Numbered from the stretch's first letter, positions 1 through 6,261 are shown. The stretch is DNA of 7,981 bases from an uncultured Faecalibacterium sp. (GCA_934553285.1 CAKTFD010000100.1:1-7981); one strand, 5' to 3'. Program-made: numbers and translations. Notes: generated by a model from the sequence alone, not told the origin.

Positions 1-141
1 GACCACGGCCGTCAGCTGTGGGAGGAAGGCCCCGGCGTCTGCCGCCCCGGCTATGGCAAGTATGACCGTGCTCTGGGTGTCCAGTATATGCTGGGTGTCT
101 GGGATCTGCTGGATCGTCTGGATGAAGAAAAGAAGGGCTGA
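1..141 (+). CDS. uxuA: Mannonate dehydratase, C-terminal end (partial)
   Basis: Only the last 46 codons are present, in frame from base 1 to a TGA at 139-141. The peptide opens with DHGRQLW and then has RPGYGKYDRALG followed by a helix ending in charged residues. This is the characteristic C-terminal pattern of UxuA (D-mannonate dehydratase), which ends in a DHGR element and an RPGYGxYDRALG element. The family removes water from D-mannonate to give 2-keto-3-deoxy-D-gluconate in the cytoplasm, the third step of glucuronate breakdown. The next gene, five bases downstream, encodes the enzyme that supplies mannonate, so the two are almost certainly co-transcribed. The end of this gene (AAGAAGG, about 131-137) also provides the weak ribosome binding site for that gene. 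Start, promoter and active-site residues lie outside the window. Confidence 0.88.
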   Translation, partial: DHGRQLWEEGPGVCRPGYGKYDRALGVQYMLGVWDLLDRLDEEKKG

Positions 142-146
142 GTATT

Positions 147-1733
147 ATGAAGCTGTCTGATATCAAAAACGGCAATCTGTCCGCCGAGTGGGCAGAAAAG
201 GGCTACGAGCTGCCCAAGTTCGATATCGAGGCCGTCAAGGCCAAGACCCACGCCGAGCCTACCTGGGTGCACTTTGGTGCCGGCAATATCTTCCGCGCTT
301 TCCCGGCTGCCGTGCTGAACGATGCCCTGAACAGCGGCAAGTACGACCGCGGCGTCATCGTGGCCGAGAGCTTTGACTACGAGATCATTGATAAGGCTTA
401 CCAGCCCTACGATAACCTGAGCCTGCTGGTCTGCCTGAAATCCACCGGCGAGATCGAGAAGAAGGTCATCGCTTCCGTTACCGAGAGCCTGAAAGCAGAC
501 TACTCCTTCGGTGCCGACTGGGCGCGTCTGGTCGAGATCTTCCAGAACCCCAGCCTGCAGATGATCTCCTTCACCATCACCGAGAAGGGCTACGGCGTTG
601 CACCCGCTGACCTGGAGCGCGGCCTGACCCCCGTGCTGGCCATGGGCAAGGTCACCGCGCTGCTGTACGAGCGCTTCAAGGCCGGCGCACTGCCCCTGAC
701 CGTGCAGAGCATGGATAACTGCTCTCACAACGGCGATAAGGTCAAGACCGCTGTCCACGCCTACGCTTCCAAGTGGGTGGAGCAGGGCCTGGTGCCCGCC
801 GAGTTCCTGGCATACGTGCAGGACGAGAGCAAGGTCACCTTCCCCTGGAGCATGATCGATAAGATCACCCCGCGCCCGGACGCAAAGGTGCAGGAGATGC
901 TGGCAAAGGACGGCTTTGAGGATAACTACACCATCGTTACCGAGAAGCACACCTTCACCGCTCCCTTCGTCAACGCCGAGGAGACCCAGTACCTGTGCAT
1001 CGAGGATCATTACACCAATGGCCGTCCTCCGCTGGAGCTGGGCGGTGTGCTGTACTGCGACCGCGAAACCGTGGACAAGATCGAGAAGATGAAGGTCTGC
1101 ACCTGCCTGAACCCCCTGCACACTGCCATGTCCATCTATGGCTGCATGCTGGGCTACACCCTCATCTCTGCCGAGATGGCAGACGAGGATCTGCGCTCCT
1201 TCATCCAGAAGATCGGCTACATCGAGGCGATGCCGGTGGTCGTTGATCCCGGCGTGCTGAACCCCTACGAGTTCATCGGCGCTGTTATCAACCGCCGTCT
1301 GCCCAACCCCTTCATGCCTGATGCACCCCAGCGTATCGCTACCGATACCTCTCAGAAGCTGGCCATCCGCTTCGGCGAGACCATCAAGGCTTACGCAGAG
1401 CGCGGTCTGGACAAGTCCAACCTCGTGCTGATCCCGCTGGTGCTGGCAGGCTATGCCCGCTACCTGAAGGGCATCGATGACAACGGCCAGCCCTTCGAGA
1501 TCTCTCCCGATCCGCTGCTGGCTGAGCTGCAGGCCATCGTGGCTCCGCTGGAAGTCAAGGAAGGCGAGCAGGATTTCAGCTGCCTGAAAGCGCTGTACAG
1601 CCGCGCCGATGTGTTTGGTGTGGATCTGTACGCCGTTGGTCTGGGCGAAAAGATCGAGGGCATGGTCAAGGAGCTGTACGCCGGTAACGGCGCAGTGCGC
1701 AAGACCCTGCACAAGTACACCCTCGCCCGCTAA
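147..1733 (+). CDS. uxuB: Fructuronate reductase, mannitol dehydrogenase family
   Basis: A 528-residue cytoplasmic NAD-dependent polyol/uronate dehydrogenase. An N-terminal Rossmann element HFGAGNIFRA lies at residues 42-51. Family landmarks follow in order: FTITEKGY (142-149), SMDNCSHNGDKV (188-199), the SMIDKITPRP loop (235-244) and the catalytic-region segment LNPLHTA (321-327) preceded by Lys314/Lys316. In long-chain mannitol dehydrogenases a Lys, an Asn and a His form the active site; Asn322 and His325 fit, and Lys316 is the likely base. The product could reduce D-fructuronate to D-mannonate (UxuB), D-tagaturonate to altronate (UxuB paralogues) or act on mannitol. Direct linkage to uxuA, with a 5-base gap, favours fructuronate. 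At 528 residues it is longer than E. coli UxuB (about 486). The ATG at 147 has AGAAGG about ten bases upstream. Codon use is strongly biased (CTG, AAG, GAG, ACC), suggesting high expression. The exact substrate is an inference. Confidence 0.85.
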   Translation: MKLSDIKNGNLSAEWAEKGYELPKFDIEAVKAKTHAEPTWVHFGAGNIFRAFPAAVLNDALNSGKYDRGVIVAESFDYEIIDKAYQPYDNLSLLVCLKSTGEIEKKVIASVTESLKADYSFGADWARLVEIFQNPSLQMISFTITEKGYGVAPADLERGLTPVLAMGKVTALLYERFKAGALPLTVQSMDNCSHNGDKVKTAVHAYASKWVEQGLVPAEFLAYVQDESKVTFPWSMIDKITPRPDAKVQEMLAKDGFEDNYTIVTEKHTFTAPFVNAEETQYLCIEDHYTNGRPPLELGGVLYCDRETVDKIEKMKVCTCLNPLHTAMSIYGCMLGYTLISAEMADEDLRSFIQKIGYIEAMPVVVDPGVLNPYEFIGAVINRRLPNPFMPDAPQRIATDTSQKLAIRFGETIKAYAERGLDKSNLVLIPLVLAGYARYLKGIDDNGQPFEISPDPLLAELQAIVAPLEVKEGEQDFSCLKALYSRADVFGVDLYAVGLGEKIEGMVKELYAGNGAVRKTLHKYTLAR

Positions 1734-1741
1734 AACTTATA

Positions 1742-1798
1742 GCAGTTTGCGTTTTTAATGCACAAGCAACATCCGCAAACTGCATATCGCAAATATGC
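1742..1798 (+). other. Structured 3' tail of uxuB: two mutually exclusive hairpins
   Basis: Nine bases after the uxuB stop, GCAGTTTGCG (1742-1751) pairs perfectly with CGCAAACTGC (1774-1783) around a 22-base loop. A second hairpin, GCATAT (1782-1787) with ATATGC (1793-1798), uses the last two bases of the first, so both cannot form fully at once. No T tract follows either, so neither is a usual intrinsic terminator. The true terminator comes 50 bases later. Possible roles are mRNA end protection or a 3'-UTR-derived RNA; the role is unknown. Confidence 0.5.
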
Positions 1799-1850
1799 CG
1801 TTTTGATAGGCACTATTTTTGAAAATTGCGATAATAACGCTATTTCCGTG

Positions 1851-1893
1851 ACCCACGCTGTGCTTTTGCTTTGCCACAGCGTGGGTTTTTGTT
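1851..1893 (+). terminator. Rho-independent terminator of the uxuA-uxuB transcript
   Basis: A perfect 12-base-pair stem, ACCCACGCTGTG (1851-1862) with CACAGCGTGGGT (1875-1886), has a 12-base T-rich loop and runs straight into TTTTTGTT. It faces the plus strand and lies about 118 bases after the uxuB stop. On the opposite strand no T tract follows the stem, so it works in one direction only. Confidence 0.9.
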
Positions 1894-1912
1894 GTATGGA
1901 GAACAAAGAACG

Positions 1913-1946
1913 GAAGGGCCGCAGCAGTTTCCGTCTGCGGCCCTTC
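1913..1946 (-). other. Perfect GC-rich hairpin between convergent terminators, possible backup terminator
   Basis: GAAGGGCCGCAG (1913-1924) and CTGCGGCCCTTC (1935-1946) form a perfect 12-base-pair stem with a 10-base loop. On the plus strand it is followed by CTCTGTGAAA, so it is not a plus-strand terminator. On the minus strand it is followed by CGTTCTTTGTTCT, which is moderately T-rich, so it could be a second-line terminator for the minus-strand gene at 2019-2549. It could also be a dispersed repeat unit; its strand assignment is tentative. Confidence 0.45.
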
Positions 1947-1952
1947 TCTGTG

Positions 1953-1995
1953 AAAAACAGAATACCGGAGCGTCCGCAGACACTCCGGTATTCTG
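1953..1995 (-). terminator. Rho-independent terminator of the minus-strand membrane-protein gene
   Basis: CAGAATACCGGAG (1958-1970) and CTCCGGTATTCTG (1983-1995) form a perfect 13-base-pair stem, which can extend inward by two pairs past one C-A mismatch. Read on the minus strand, the stem runs directly into TTTTTCAC (complement of 1950-1957). It begins 24 bases after the stop of the gene at 2019-2549 and is that gene's terminator. Confidence 0.9.
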
Positions 1996-2018
1996 AGATA
2001 GCGATAAATTTCTTGGCC

Positions 2019-2549
2019 TTATTTCCGGCAGTCGTGCAGGCTGGCGGCAGGCAGGGCGCTGCCCAGCAGACTCCAGGCGGTATCCATGCTCTCGTTCAGC
2101 AGGTAGGCCTGGTTCTGCTGGACGTAAATGTAGATGGCGCGCTCGGTGCGGTAGGCGCAGTACACGGTGTTCCAGGAATACTGATTGGTGGGGTCGGCCC
2201 TGTTCTGCTCACCAGCCATCCAGACCGACAAGCCGGTGGCATCCAGCTCCAACCGGTAGAAGGGGCGGGGCAGGCTCAGCTTTTTGATCTGCTTGGACAG
2301 ATTGCTGAAAAAGGTGCCGAAATAGACCGCAGGCAGACCAATGGCTATGATGGTCAGCACGGCAGACAGCAGCCCTGCACCGTCCCGTCTGCCGATCTGG
2401 CTCATGCAGATGCCGGCACATACCAGCAGGATGGCGGTGAACACCACCGGACGCTGCCAGCCTTTGTGATGATGCAGCAGATCGAACGCTGCAAAATCGC
2501 GGAAACTTTTTTCGTCCATCTGGACGGATACACAAACAGTCTGAGTCAT
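2019..2549 (-). CDS. Two-helix membrane protein, YcxB-like family (tentative)
   Basis: A predicted 176-residue membrane protein. The reading frame stays open to 2648, but the ATG at 2549-2547 is chosen because AAAGGGAGGG lies seven or eight bases upstream, and a good promoter sits between it and the more distal ATG. A short cytoplasmic N-terminus (1-32) precedes two hydrophobic segments, about 33-50 and 59-80. A soluble C-terminal part (about 95-160) follows, containing LELDATGLSVW and the W126/Y130/Y140 strand pattern. This layout resembles YcxB-like proteins, small membrane proteins of unknown function common in Firmicutes; I recognise the pattern only loosely. It is a stand-alone unit with its own promoter and terminator, transcribed away from the sensor operon. 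A long plus-strand frame covers the same DNA but has no RBS and crosses terminators. No role in uronate metabolism can be inferred from position alone. Confidence 0.75.
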   Translation of the reverse strand: MTQTVCVSVQMDEKSFRDFAAFDLLHHHKGWQRPVVFTAILLVCAGICMSQIGRRDGAGLLSAVLTIIAIGLPAVYFGTFFSNLSKQIKKLSLPRPFYRLELDATGLSVWMAGEQNRADPTNQYSWNTVYCAYRTERAIYIYVQQNQAYLLNESMDTAWSLLGSALPAASLHDCRK

Positions 2550-2572
2550 ATACGCACCCTCCCTTTCTGGGC

Positions 2573-2601
2573 ATAGTACCACATTCTCGGGCAAGAAGCA
2601 A
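2573..2601 (-). promoter_or_regulatory. Sigma-A-type promoter for the minus-strand membrane-protein gene
   Basis: On the minus strand, TTGCTT (2601-2596) is followed after 17 bases by TACTAT (2578-2573). This is close to the consensus in sequence and spacing. Transcription would start near 2566, leaving a short leader of about 16 bases that carries the strong RBS AAAGGGAGGG. Confidence 0.7.
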
Positions 2602-2631
2602 GTAAAACATGCGCAAAAAGGTGTATTTGGC

Positions 2632-2661
2632 TTGCCAAGCGTCTGCAAAGCGTGGTAAAAT
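2632..2661 (+). promoter_or_regulatory. Sigma-A-type promoter for the sensor operon
   Basis: TTGCCA (2632-2637) and TAAAAT (2656-2661) are separated by 18 bases. Transcription would start near 2668, giving a leader of about 30 bases. The leader carries AGGAGGGG (2682-2689), nine bases before the ATG at 2699. The -35 hexamer lies inside a dyad, TTGGC-TT-GCCAA (2627-2638), that could be an operator. It faces away from the minus-strand promoter 30 bases to the left. Confidence 0.65.
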
Positions 2662-2698
2662 AAACTATTGTTACATAGAACAGGAGGGGCAGACCGGC

Positions 2699-4228
2699 AT
2701 GGAAAAGCGGAACTGGAGGCGCGGCGCTACCTTAAAGCAGCGCATGGGACTGTGCCTGGCAGCGTTTTTTGCGGCATTTGTGTTGCAGCTCGTGCTCAAC
2801 GGCTATCAGGCGCGGGCAGTGCAGCAGGTACAGGATGACCAGATGGGCGCCTTTAACGCCATCAGCCGGTTTCAGGGCGGTGTGGAAAGCTCCATCGGCA
2901 TCCTGGACGGCTACCGTTGGGAAAACGGCGAGACCGAAGAGATGCTGGAAAAGCTCCGGACAGCCTGCTCTACCTGCAACGCCTGGCTGTGGCGCATCCG
3001 GTCAGATCTGGACGGGCTGCAGAATGTCAGCGATGAGCAGTGGGTGCTTTACGGTGCGGTGGAGACTACCTACGGCAGCTACAGCACCCTGCTGGAGGAG
3101 TTGGAAGCCTATCTGTGCGCCGGGCAGGATGCCGAGGCCTCCCAGCTGTACTACAGCAAGGTAGCGCTTTGCGGCGATTACCTGAGCCAGTACACCCTGC
3201 AGCTGCTGGAGACCGCGATCCTGGACGCGCAGACGACCTATACCGAGATCTCGGAGCTGGGCGAGCGCATTGCCATGCTGCAGACTGTGGTGGTGGCGCT
3301 GTGCGTGGCGCTGGGCTGCACCTCCGGTATCATGGTGATGCGGCTGATGACCCCCGTATCCCAGATGATCGAGGCTTCCCGTGCTATCAGCCGCAGCGAG
3401 TTTGATGCCCCGGATATCCCGCTGCCCAAGCAGCCGGAGATGGGGCAGCTGGCGGATTCCTTTAACCGGATGAAGCACTCCATGGCGGAGCAGGTGAACA
3501 CCCTGCAGGAGAAAAACGAGATCGAGCGGGAGCTGCACCGCCAAAAGACCGAGGCGCTGGAACTGCAGAACCGCATGGAGCGCAGCCGGCTGCAGCAGCT
3601 GCGCAGCCAGATCGACCCGCATTTCCTGTTCAACACCCTCAACGTCATCCAGCAGATGGCGGGCACGGAGGCAGCTTACCGTACGCAGGCGCTCATCATG
3701 GCGCTTTCCCACCTGCTGCGCTACAGCCTGATGAGCAACGATGAGCAGGTGCCCCTCTCCCGTGAGGTGCGGGTTGTGGACGAGTATTACTCCATCTACC
3801 ATGTGCGCTTTGGCGAGCGGGTGCAGATGCAATGGGCGTTCTCGGACTCGCTGGATCTTACCGAGACCATGGTGCCTTCCTTTATCCTGCAGCCTATCGT
3901 GGAAAACGCCTTCAAACATGGCATCTGCCCCAAGGAAGAGGGCGGTGTGGTGCGCATCCGCATGGTGCCCCTGCGGGAAAAAGGTCTGCTGTGTATCCGC
4001 GTGCTGGATAATGGCGTGGGCATCGGGCCGGAACAGCTGCAGCAGCTGCGTACAGCGCTGGAGCAGCCCGCACCCCGCTGGGAACATATCGGTATCTATA
4101 ATGTGGCCGCCCGCCTGCGGCTGCTGGATGCGCGCTGCCGCGTGGTGGTGCGCTCCCGCCCGGGGCAGGGCACTGCGGTGATCCTGTATCTGCCGCTGGT
4201 GGAAAATGAGGAGGAGTTTGAAGAATGA
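2699..4228 (+). CDS. Sensor histidine kinase, LytS/YesM type, with HAMP
   Basis: A 509-residue membrane kinase. The ATG at 2699 is chosen over an upstream in-frame ATG (2609) because AGGAGGGG sits nine bases before it and the promoter lies between the two. Order of parts: basic N-terminus, membrane helix about 13-34, an extracytoplasmic helical domain 35-190, membrane helix about 191-213, a HAMP-like linker about 214-265, a coiled coil 265-300, then the His_kinase box QIDPHFLFNTLN (304-315) with phospho-acceptor His308. The ATPase follows: N box QPIVENAFKHG (398-408), DNGVGI (437-442), IGIYNVAARL (464-473) and GQGT (489-492). These motifs define the LytS/YesM group. The sensor domain has four cysteines (90, 93, 140, 158) and no recognised ligand fold. 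The acidic C-terminus encodes GAGGAGGAG, the next gene's RBS, and the stop overlaps that gene by 4 bases. The ligand is unknown; context suggests a uronate or its receptor. Confidence 0.93.
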   Translation: MEKRNWRRGATLKQRMGLCLAAFFAAFVLQLVLNGYQARAVQQVQDDQMGAFNAISRFQGGVESSIGILDGYRWENGETEEMLEKLRTACSTCNAWLWRIRSDLDGLQNVSDEQWVLYGAVETTYGSYSTLLEELEAYLCAGQDAEASQLYYSKVALCGDYLSQYTLQLLETAILDAQTTYTEISELGERIAMLQTVVVALCVALGCTSGIMVMRLMTPVSQMIEASRAISRSEFDAPDIPLPKQPEMGQLADSFNRMKHSMAEQVNTLQEKNEIERELHRQKTEALELQNRMERSRLQQLRSQIDPHFLFNTLNVIQQMAGTEAAYRTQALIMALSHLLRYSLMSNDEQVPLSREVRVVDEYYSIYHVRFGERVQMQWAFSDSLDLTETMVPSFILQPIVENAFKHGICPKEEGGVVRIRMVPLREKGLLCIRVLDNGVGIGPEQLQQLRTALEQPAPRWEHIGIYNVAARLRLLDARCRVVVRSRPGQGTAVILYLPLVENEEEFEE

Positions 4229-5028
4229 TTCGCCTGTTGATCGCGGATGATGAAAAAATGGAACGGGAAGCACTGGCGGATATCGTGATGCGCCGGTTTG
4301 AACACGAAGTAACGGTGGAAATGGCGGAAAACGGGCGCAAGGCAGCCGATACGGCGGTGCTTTGGGAGGCCGACCTGATCCTGATGGATATCGAGATGCC
4401 GGGTATGAACGGCTTGGATGCTGCCCGTGCGGTGCTGGAGCAGCGCCCGGAGTGCAAGGTCATCTTTATCACGGCGTACAGCCTGTTCCAGTACGCCCAT
4501 GAGGCAGTGCATCTGGGTGCCTGCGACTATCTGCTCAAGCCGGTGGATCCGGACGAGACCGAGGCGGCCATCCGCCGCGCCATCCGGCAGATCGAAGCGG
4601 GCCGCCGCCTGGCCGAGATGGCTGCGGTGGAGCCGGAAGCCGCCGAACCGGAGGAACAGGCCGAAGAAGGGGAGAGCGACCGCAACGCACTGGTCATGGA
4701 CCATGTGCGCAAATATATGGAGGATAACTACATGGCCGACCTCTCGCTGGACAGCGTGAGCGAGATCCTGCACATCAGCCCGGCCTACCTTTCGGCACAG
4801 TTCAAAAAATACCAGAAGATGAACTTTCTGGATTGCCTGACCGAGCTGCGCATCAACGCCGCCAAGGAGCTGCTTACCGACCCCTTCCGCTCTGCGGCAG
4901 AGGTGGCCTCCATGGTAGGGTATGAGGATGCCAACTATTTTGCCCGCGCCTTTAAAAAGCGCACCGGCATGACCCCCACCCAGTACCGGAAGGAAGCGGC
5001 AAGGGCGGCCCGGGAGGCGCAGCTGTGA
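4225..5028 (+). CDS. Response regulator, REC plus AraC-type DNA-binding domain (YesN type)
   Basis: A 267-residue cytoplasmic transcription regulator and cognate partner of the kinase just upstream. The receiver domain (1-122) has the acidic pocket D8-D9, phospho-acceptor Asp55 in LILMDIEMPG, Thr83 in FITAY and Lys105 in LLKPVD. A Glu/Ala-rich linker (about 127-152) follows. The C-terminal domain (about 157-258) has two helix-turn-helix units, with LSLDSVSEILHISPAYLSAQF and the AraC signature VGYEDANYFARAFKKRTGMTP (split here between residues 173-193 and 231-251). The family binds tandem DNA half-sites and usually activates transport genes next door. The ATG overlaps the kinase stop (ATGA) and has GAGGAGGAG eight bases upstream. 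The likely targets are the repeated TTTCAAAAAA elements before the downstream receptor gene at 6328; that link is inferred. Confidence 0.93.
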   Translation: MIRLLIADDEKMEREALADIVMRRFEHEVTVEMAENGRKAADTAVLWEADLILMDIEMPGMNGLDAARAVLEQRPECKVIFITAYSLFQYAHEAVHLGACDYLLKPVDPDETEAAIRRAIRQIEAGRRLAEMAAVEPEAAEPEEQAEEGESDRNALVMDHVRKYMEDNYMADLSLDSVSEILHISPAYLSAQFKKYQKMNFLDCLTELRINAAKELLTDPFRSAAEVASMVGYEDANYFARAFKKRTGMTPTQYRKEAARAAREAQL

Positions 5029-6029
5029 CCCGCCGCCAGCTGCTGTCCCTGCTGGCAGCAGCGCCGATGCTGGCGGCATCCGGCTGCAGGGCAGAACCGG
5101 CAGCCTCTGCGCAGGAGCGGCCGCTGATCCTGCGCTACGCCGAAAACCAGCCGGAGGATTACCCTACCAGCAAGGCAGCCCGGGCATTTGCAGAGCTTGT
5201 GGCGCAGCGCACCGACGGCCGGGTAAAGATCCTGGTCTACAGCGGGGCAGAGCTGGGCGCGGAGCAGAGCGTTATCCAGCAGATGCAGTTCGGCGGGGTG
5301 GATTTTTCCCGCGTGTCCCTGAGCCAGCTGGCAGAGTACGAGCCGGAGCTTAGCGTGCTGCAGCTGCCCTACCTGTACAGCGATGCCGAACAGATGTGGC
5401 GGGTGCTGGATGGCGGGATCGGGGACGAGTTTCTGGCCATACTCAACGGGATGGATCTGGTGGGGCTGTCCTGGTTCGATGCCGGTGTGCGCAGCTTTTA
5501 TACCCGGGAAAAGGTGTCCGGCCTGGACGATCTGCAGGGGCTGACCCTCCGGGTACAGGAGTCCGACATGATGAGCGCCATGATCACGGCGCTGGGCGCA
5601 AAGCCGGCACAGGTGGTGTACAGCAAGGTGTATGCCGCCCTGCACAATGCCGAGATCGATGGGGCAGAGAACAACTGGCCCAGTTACGAGGTCATGGGGC
5701 ACTACGAGGTGGCGCCATTTTTCCTCAAGGATGAGCACACCCGCGTGCCGGAGGTGCAGCTGGCCAGCCCGGCGGTGATGGAAAAGCTCGCCGCACTGGA
5801 CGAGCGTTTTCCGGATGTCATCCGTGCCTGTGCCCGGGAGAGCGCGCTTGAGGAGCGCAGGCTCTGGGCACGGCGGGAGGCCCGGGCGGAGCAGAACATG
5901 CGGGAACGCGGGATCTGCGTTACCGAGCTGACCGAGGCGGAAAAAGCCCGCTTCCGCGCAGCGGTGCAGCCGCTGTACGATGGGTTTGCGGCGCAGAAGG
6001 ATCTGATCGACCGGATACAGGAAACATAA
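5025..6029 (+). CDS. TRAP-type solute receptor lipoprotein (DctP family), coupled to the two-component system
   Basis: A 334-residue DctP-family receptor. The start is GTG at 5025 with GGGAGG (5012-5017) seven bases upstream; it overlaps the regulator stop by 4 bases (GTGA). The signal peptide (1-20) begins MTRRQLL and ends in the lipobox LAASGC, so Cys21 would be lipidated and the protein anchored outside the membrane. Family landmarks include YAENQP (38-43), AGVRSFYT (153-160, Arg156), LRVQES with Arg176 (the Arg that usually binds the substrate carboxylate) and DGAENNWPSY (212-221). The fold looks complete. Its position in the kinase-regulator operon, and a terminator between it and the transporter genes, suggest a ligand-sensing co-receptor rather than, or besides, a transport receptor. 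It is clearly diverged from the receptor at 6328. Substrate is probably an acidic sugar or other carboxylate; not provable here. Confidence 0.9.
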   Translation: MTRRQLLSLLAAAPMLAASGCRAEPAASAQERPLILRYAENQPEDYPTSKAARAFAELVAQRTDGRVKILVYSGAELGAEQSVIQQMQFGGVDFSRVSLSQLAEYEPELSVLQLPYLYSDAEQMWRVLDGGIGDEFLAILNGMDLVGLSWFDAGVRSFYTREKVSGLDDLQGLTLRVQESDMMSAMITALGAKPAQVVYSKVYAALHNAEIDGAENNWPSYEVMGHYEVAPFFLKDEHTRVPEVQLASPAVMEKLAALDERFPDVIRACARESALEERRLWARREARAEQNMRERGICVTELTEAEKARFRAAVQPLYDGFAAQKDLIDRIQET

Positions 6030-6035
6030 AGGCAG

Positions 6036-6084
6036 CAGTGCCCCGGAGGATAGGCTTAAAGGCCGTCTGCCGGGGCACTGTTTT
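6036..6084 (+). terminator. Terminator closing the sensor operon
   Basis: CAGTGCCCCGG (6036-6046) pairs perfectly with CCGGGGCACTG (6070-6080) and is followed by TTTTACC. The 23-base loop holds a smaller GGC/GCC pairing. It begins six bases after the stop of the solute-receptor gene, so the three-gene sensor operon is separate from the transporter transcript. The T tract is short (four), so some read-through is possible. Confidence 0.82.
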
Positions 6085-6122
6085 ACCTAAAATACAGGAT
6101 TGTATCCATCTGATAAGCAGTA

Positions 6123-6154
6123 TTGCACAAACAAAATATAAAGAGCTTGTGCAA
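6123..6154. promoter_or_regulatory. Upstream inverted repeat, candidate operator
   Basis: TTGCACAA (6123-6130) and its exact complement TTGTGCAA (6147-6154) flank a 16-base A/T-rich spacer. It lies about 100 bases upstream of the likely transcription start of the receptor gene at 6328. Each arm differs from the nearby TTTCAAAAAA elements, so a second regulator could bind here. No bound protein is recognised; it does not match a catabolite-repression cre site. Confidence 0.45.
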
Positions 6155-6178
6155 ATTAACAATAATAATCTTGACATT

Positions 6179-6207
6179 CTTTCAAAAAACAGGACATTTT
6201 TTGAAAG
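6179..6207. promoter_or_regulatory. Perfect palindromic operator, CTTTCAAAAAA arms
   Basis: CTTTCAAAAAA (6179-6189) and TTTTTTGAAAG (6197-6207) are exact inverted copies around a seven-base spacer. The element ends three bases before the proposed -35 hexamer at 6211. With a start near 6246 its centre sits near -53, a usual place for an activator. A TTGACA (6171-6176) abuts its left edge. The likely binder is the AraC-type response regulator encoded at 4225-5028 (inference). Confidence 0.6.
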
Positions 6208-6210
6208 CCC

Positions 6211-6239
6211 TTGTTTCGTTTCAAAAAATTTGCTAAAGT
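6211..6239 (+). promoter_or_regulatory. Promoter for the TRAP receptor/transporter genes
   Basis: TTGTTT (6211-6216) and TAAAGT (6234-6239) are 17 bases apart, and TGC directly before the -10 gives an extended -10. The -10 is imperfect, as expected for an activated promoter. The spacer contains a further TTTCAAAAAA half-site. An alternative is TTGACA (6171-6176), but its -10 at 17 bases (ACATTT) is poor. The start would fall near 6246, leaving a leader of about 80 bases. Confidence 0.55.
6219..6228 (+). repeat. TTTCAAAAAA half-site inside the promoter spacer
   Basis: This is an exact ten-base direct copy of the left arm of the palindrome at 6179-6207, offset by 39 bases. It sits between the -35 and -10 hexamers of the likely promoter. 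A protein bound here would compete with or reposition RNA polymerase. A shorter copy, TTCAAAAAA, lies at 6289-6297 in the leader, giving four related half-sites within about 120 bases. Confidence 0.5.
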
Positions 6240-6261
6240 GTGTACAGTCAATGAACGAAAG

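Noticed and set aside
51..1712. Long open frame of 553 codons on the minus strand, antisense to uxuB
   Set aside because: The plus-strand frame has clear dehydrogenase motifs and an operon partner. The minus-strand frame gives a His/Gln/Leu-rich product with no recognisable motifs, a typical shadow of strong codon bias.
1758..2576. Plus-strand open frame of 272 codons opposite the minus-strand membrane protein
   Set aside because: It runs through three hairpins, including the uxuB terminator, and lacks an RBS. The minus-strand gene has promoter, RBS, membrane helices and terminator.
2550..2648. Longer start for the minus-strand membrane protein
   Set aside because: The extension would begin upstream of a good promoter (TTGCTT-17-TACTAT) and lacks an RBS. 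The ATG at 2549 has AAAGGGAGGG.
2609..2698. Longer start for the histidine kinase (ATG at 2609)
   Set aside because: That start lies upstream of the predicted promoter and has no RBS. The ATG at 2699 has AGGAGGGG nine bases upstream.
3002..4273. Minus-strand frame of 423 codons opposite the kinase
   Set aside because: It is a His/Gln/Leu-rich shadow frame with no family motif. The plus strand carries all kinase boxes in order.
6171..6199. TTGACA at 6171-6176 as the main -35 for the TRAP receptor gene
   Set aside because: The hexamer is perfect, but at 17 bases the -10 would be ACATTT, inside the palindrome. The pair TTGTTT/TAAAGT with an extended TGn is better. It is kept only as an alternative.
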